From contig JBBQJP010000084.1 of assembly GCA_038326025.1 (NCBI GenBank), positions 1 to 17,973 on the forward strand: a DNA stretch of 17,973 nt, written 5' to 3'. This DNA is from CAISIP01 sp038326025. GTDB lineage: Bacteria; Pseudomonadota; Gammaproteobacteria; Burkholderiales; Burkholderiaceae_C. Positions 17,926-17,973 of the stretch are shown here, piece after piece. A program made the translations under genes and the position numbers. The stretch's first letter is position 1; each line of letters opens with the position of its first letter. Below the pieces are notes generated by a model. That model had not been told where the DNA came from, made no database searches, and worked only from the letters and a program-made list of their open reading frames with translations.

Positions 17926-17973
17926 GCATTCTAAAAATTTGCGACAACTTTGTATGCGCCGCGCGCAACTAAC
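17926..17973. other. Right-edge sequence unrelated to cytochrome b
   Basis: These 48 nt should encode the helix A and upstream part of cytochrome b on the minus strand. Instead the frame reads VSCARRIQSCRKFLEC, which has no resemblance to the family. It includes an AT-rich stretch (TTCTAAAAATTT) unlike its surroundings. It may be the tip of an inserted element, a rearrangement breakpoint or an assembly artefact at a contig end; nothing here identifies which. Confidence 0.6.

Noticed and set aside
17218..17934. A 238-codon open frame antisense to cytochrome b, rich in His and Gln
   Set aside because: It is the mirror of a conserved membrane protein; the odd composition is what antisense reading of hydrophobic codons produces.
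17926..17973. An insertion sequence end at the right edge
   Set aside because: Only 48 nt are visible, with no recognisable terminal repeat, target duplication or transposase frame, so calling an IS is not supported.

Overview
The window is a piece of a betaproteobacterial chromosome, most likely Burkholderiales (Alcaligenaceae/Burkholderiaceae-like). It is GC-rich. The block ispB - tRNA-Pro - pilBCD - coaE - zapD - yacG facing mutT - DUF815 ATPase - argJ - secA - M23 peptidase is a familiar order in that group, and the proteins resemble Burkholderia/Bordetella versions as far as I can recall them. I cannot name a genus from sequence alone.

Left end (1-1930): rpmA (cut by the window edge) and rplU run leftward. 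They are divergent from ispB, which makes the polyprenyl tail of ubiquinone, and a tRNA-Pro(CGG) follows ispB. Middle left (1930-7416, rightward): the type IV pilus genes pilB, pilC and pilD, then coaE, zapD and yacG, tightly packed with two TGATG overlaps and a 4-nt gap. This reads as one long transcription unit joining pilus assembly, CoA synthesis and control of cell division and gyrase.

Middle right (7519-14121, leftward): an M23 peptidase, secA, argJ, an AAA+ ATPase of the DUF815 family and mutT. secA/argJ are 9 nt apart and ATPase/mutT overlap by 4 nt. A short DciA/DUF721-family gene is divergent from the peptidase gene, with only 25 nt between start codons. Right end (14483-17973, leftward): cytochrome b, cytochrome c1, a strong terminator, sspA, sspB and tRNA-Thr(TGT). 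Cytochromes b and c1 belong to the bc1 complex, which uses the quinol whose tail IspB builds. SspB carries the typical ClpX-binding tail.

Almost everything here is conserved housekeeping sequence. I see no mobile element, CRISPR array, toxin-antitoxin pair or defence locus, and nothing that amounts to a new biological system. The observations most worth a second look are two anomalies in the cytochrome b gene. It loses all family similarity abruptly near 17926, close to the right edge. It also lacks its expected stop codon, so its frame runs 125 bp into the cytochrome c1 gene. Next is a pair of perfect hairpins in the short rplU leader.
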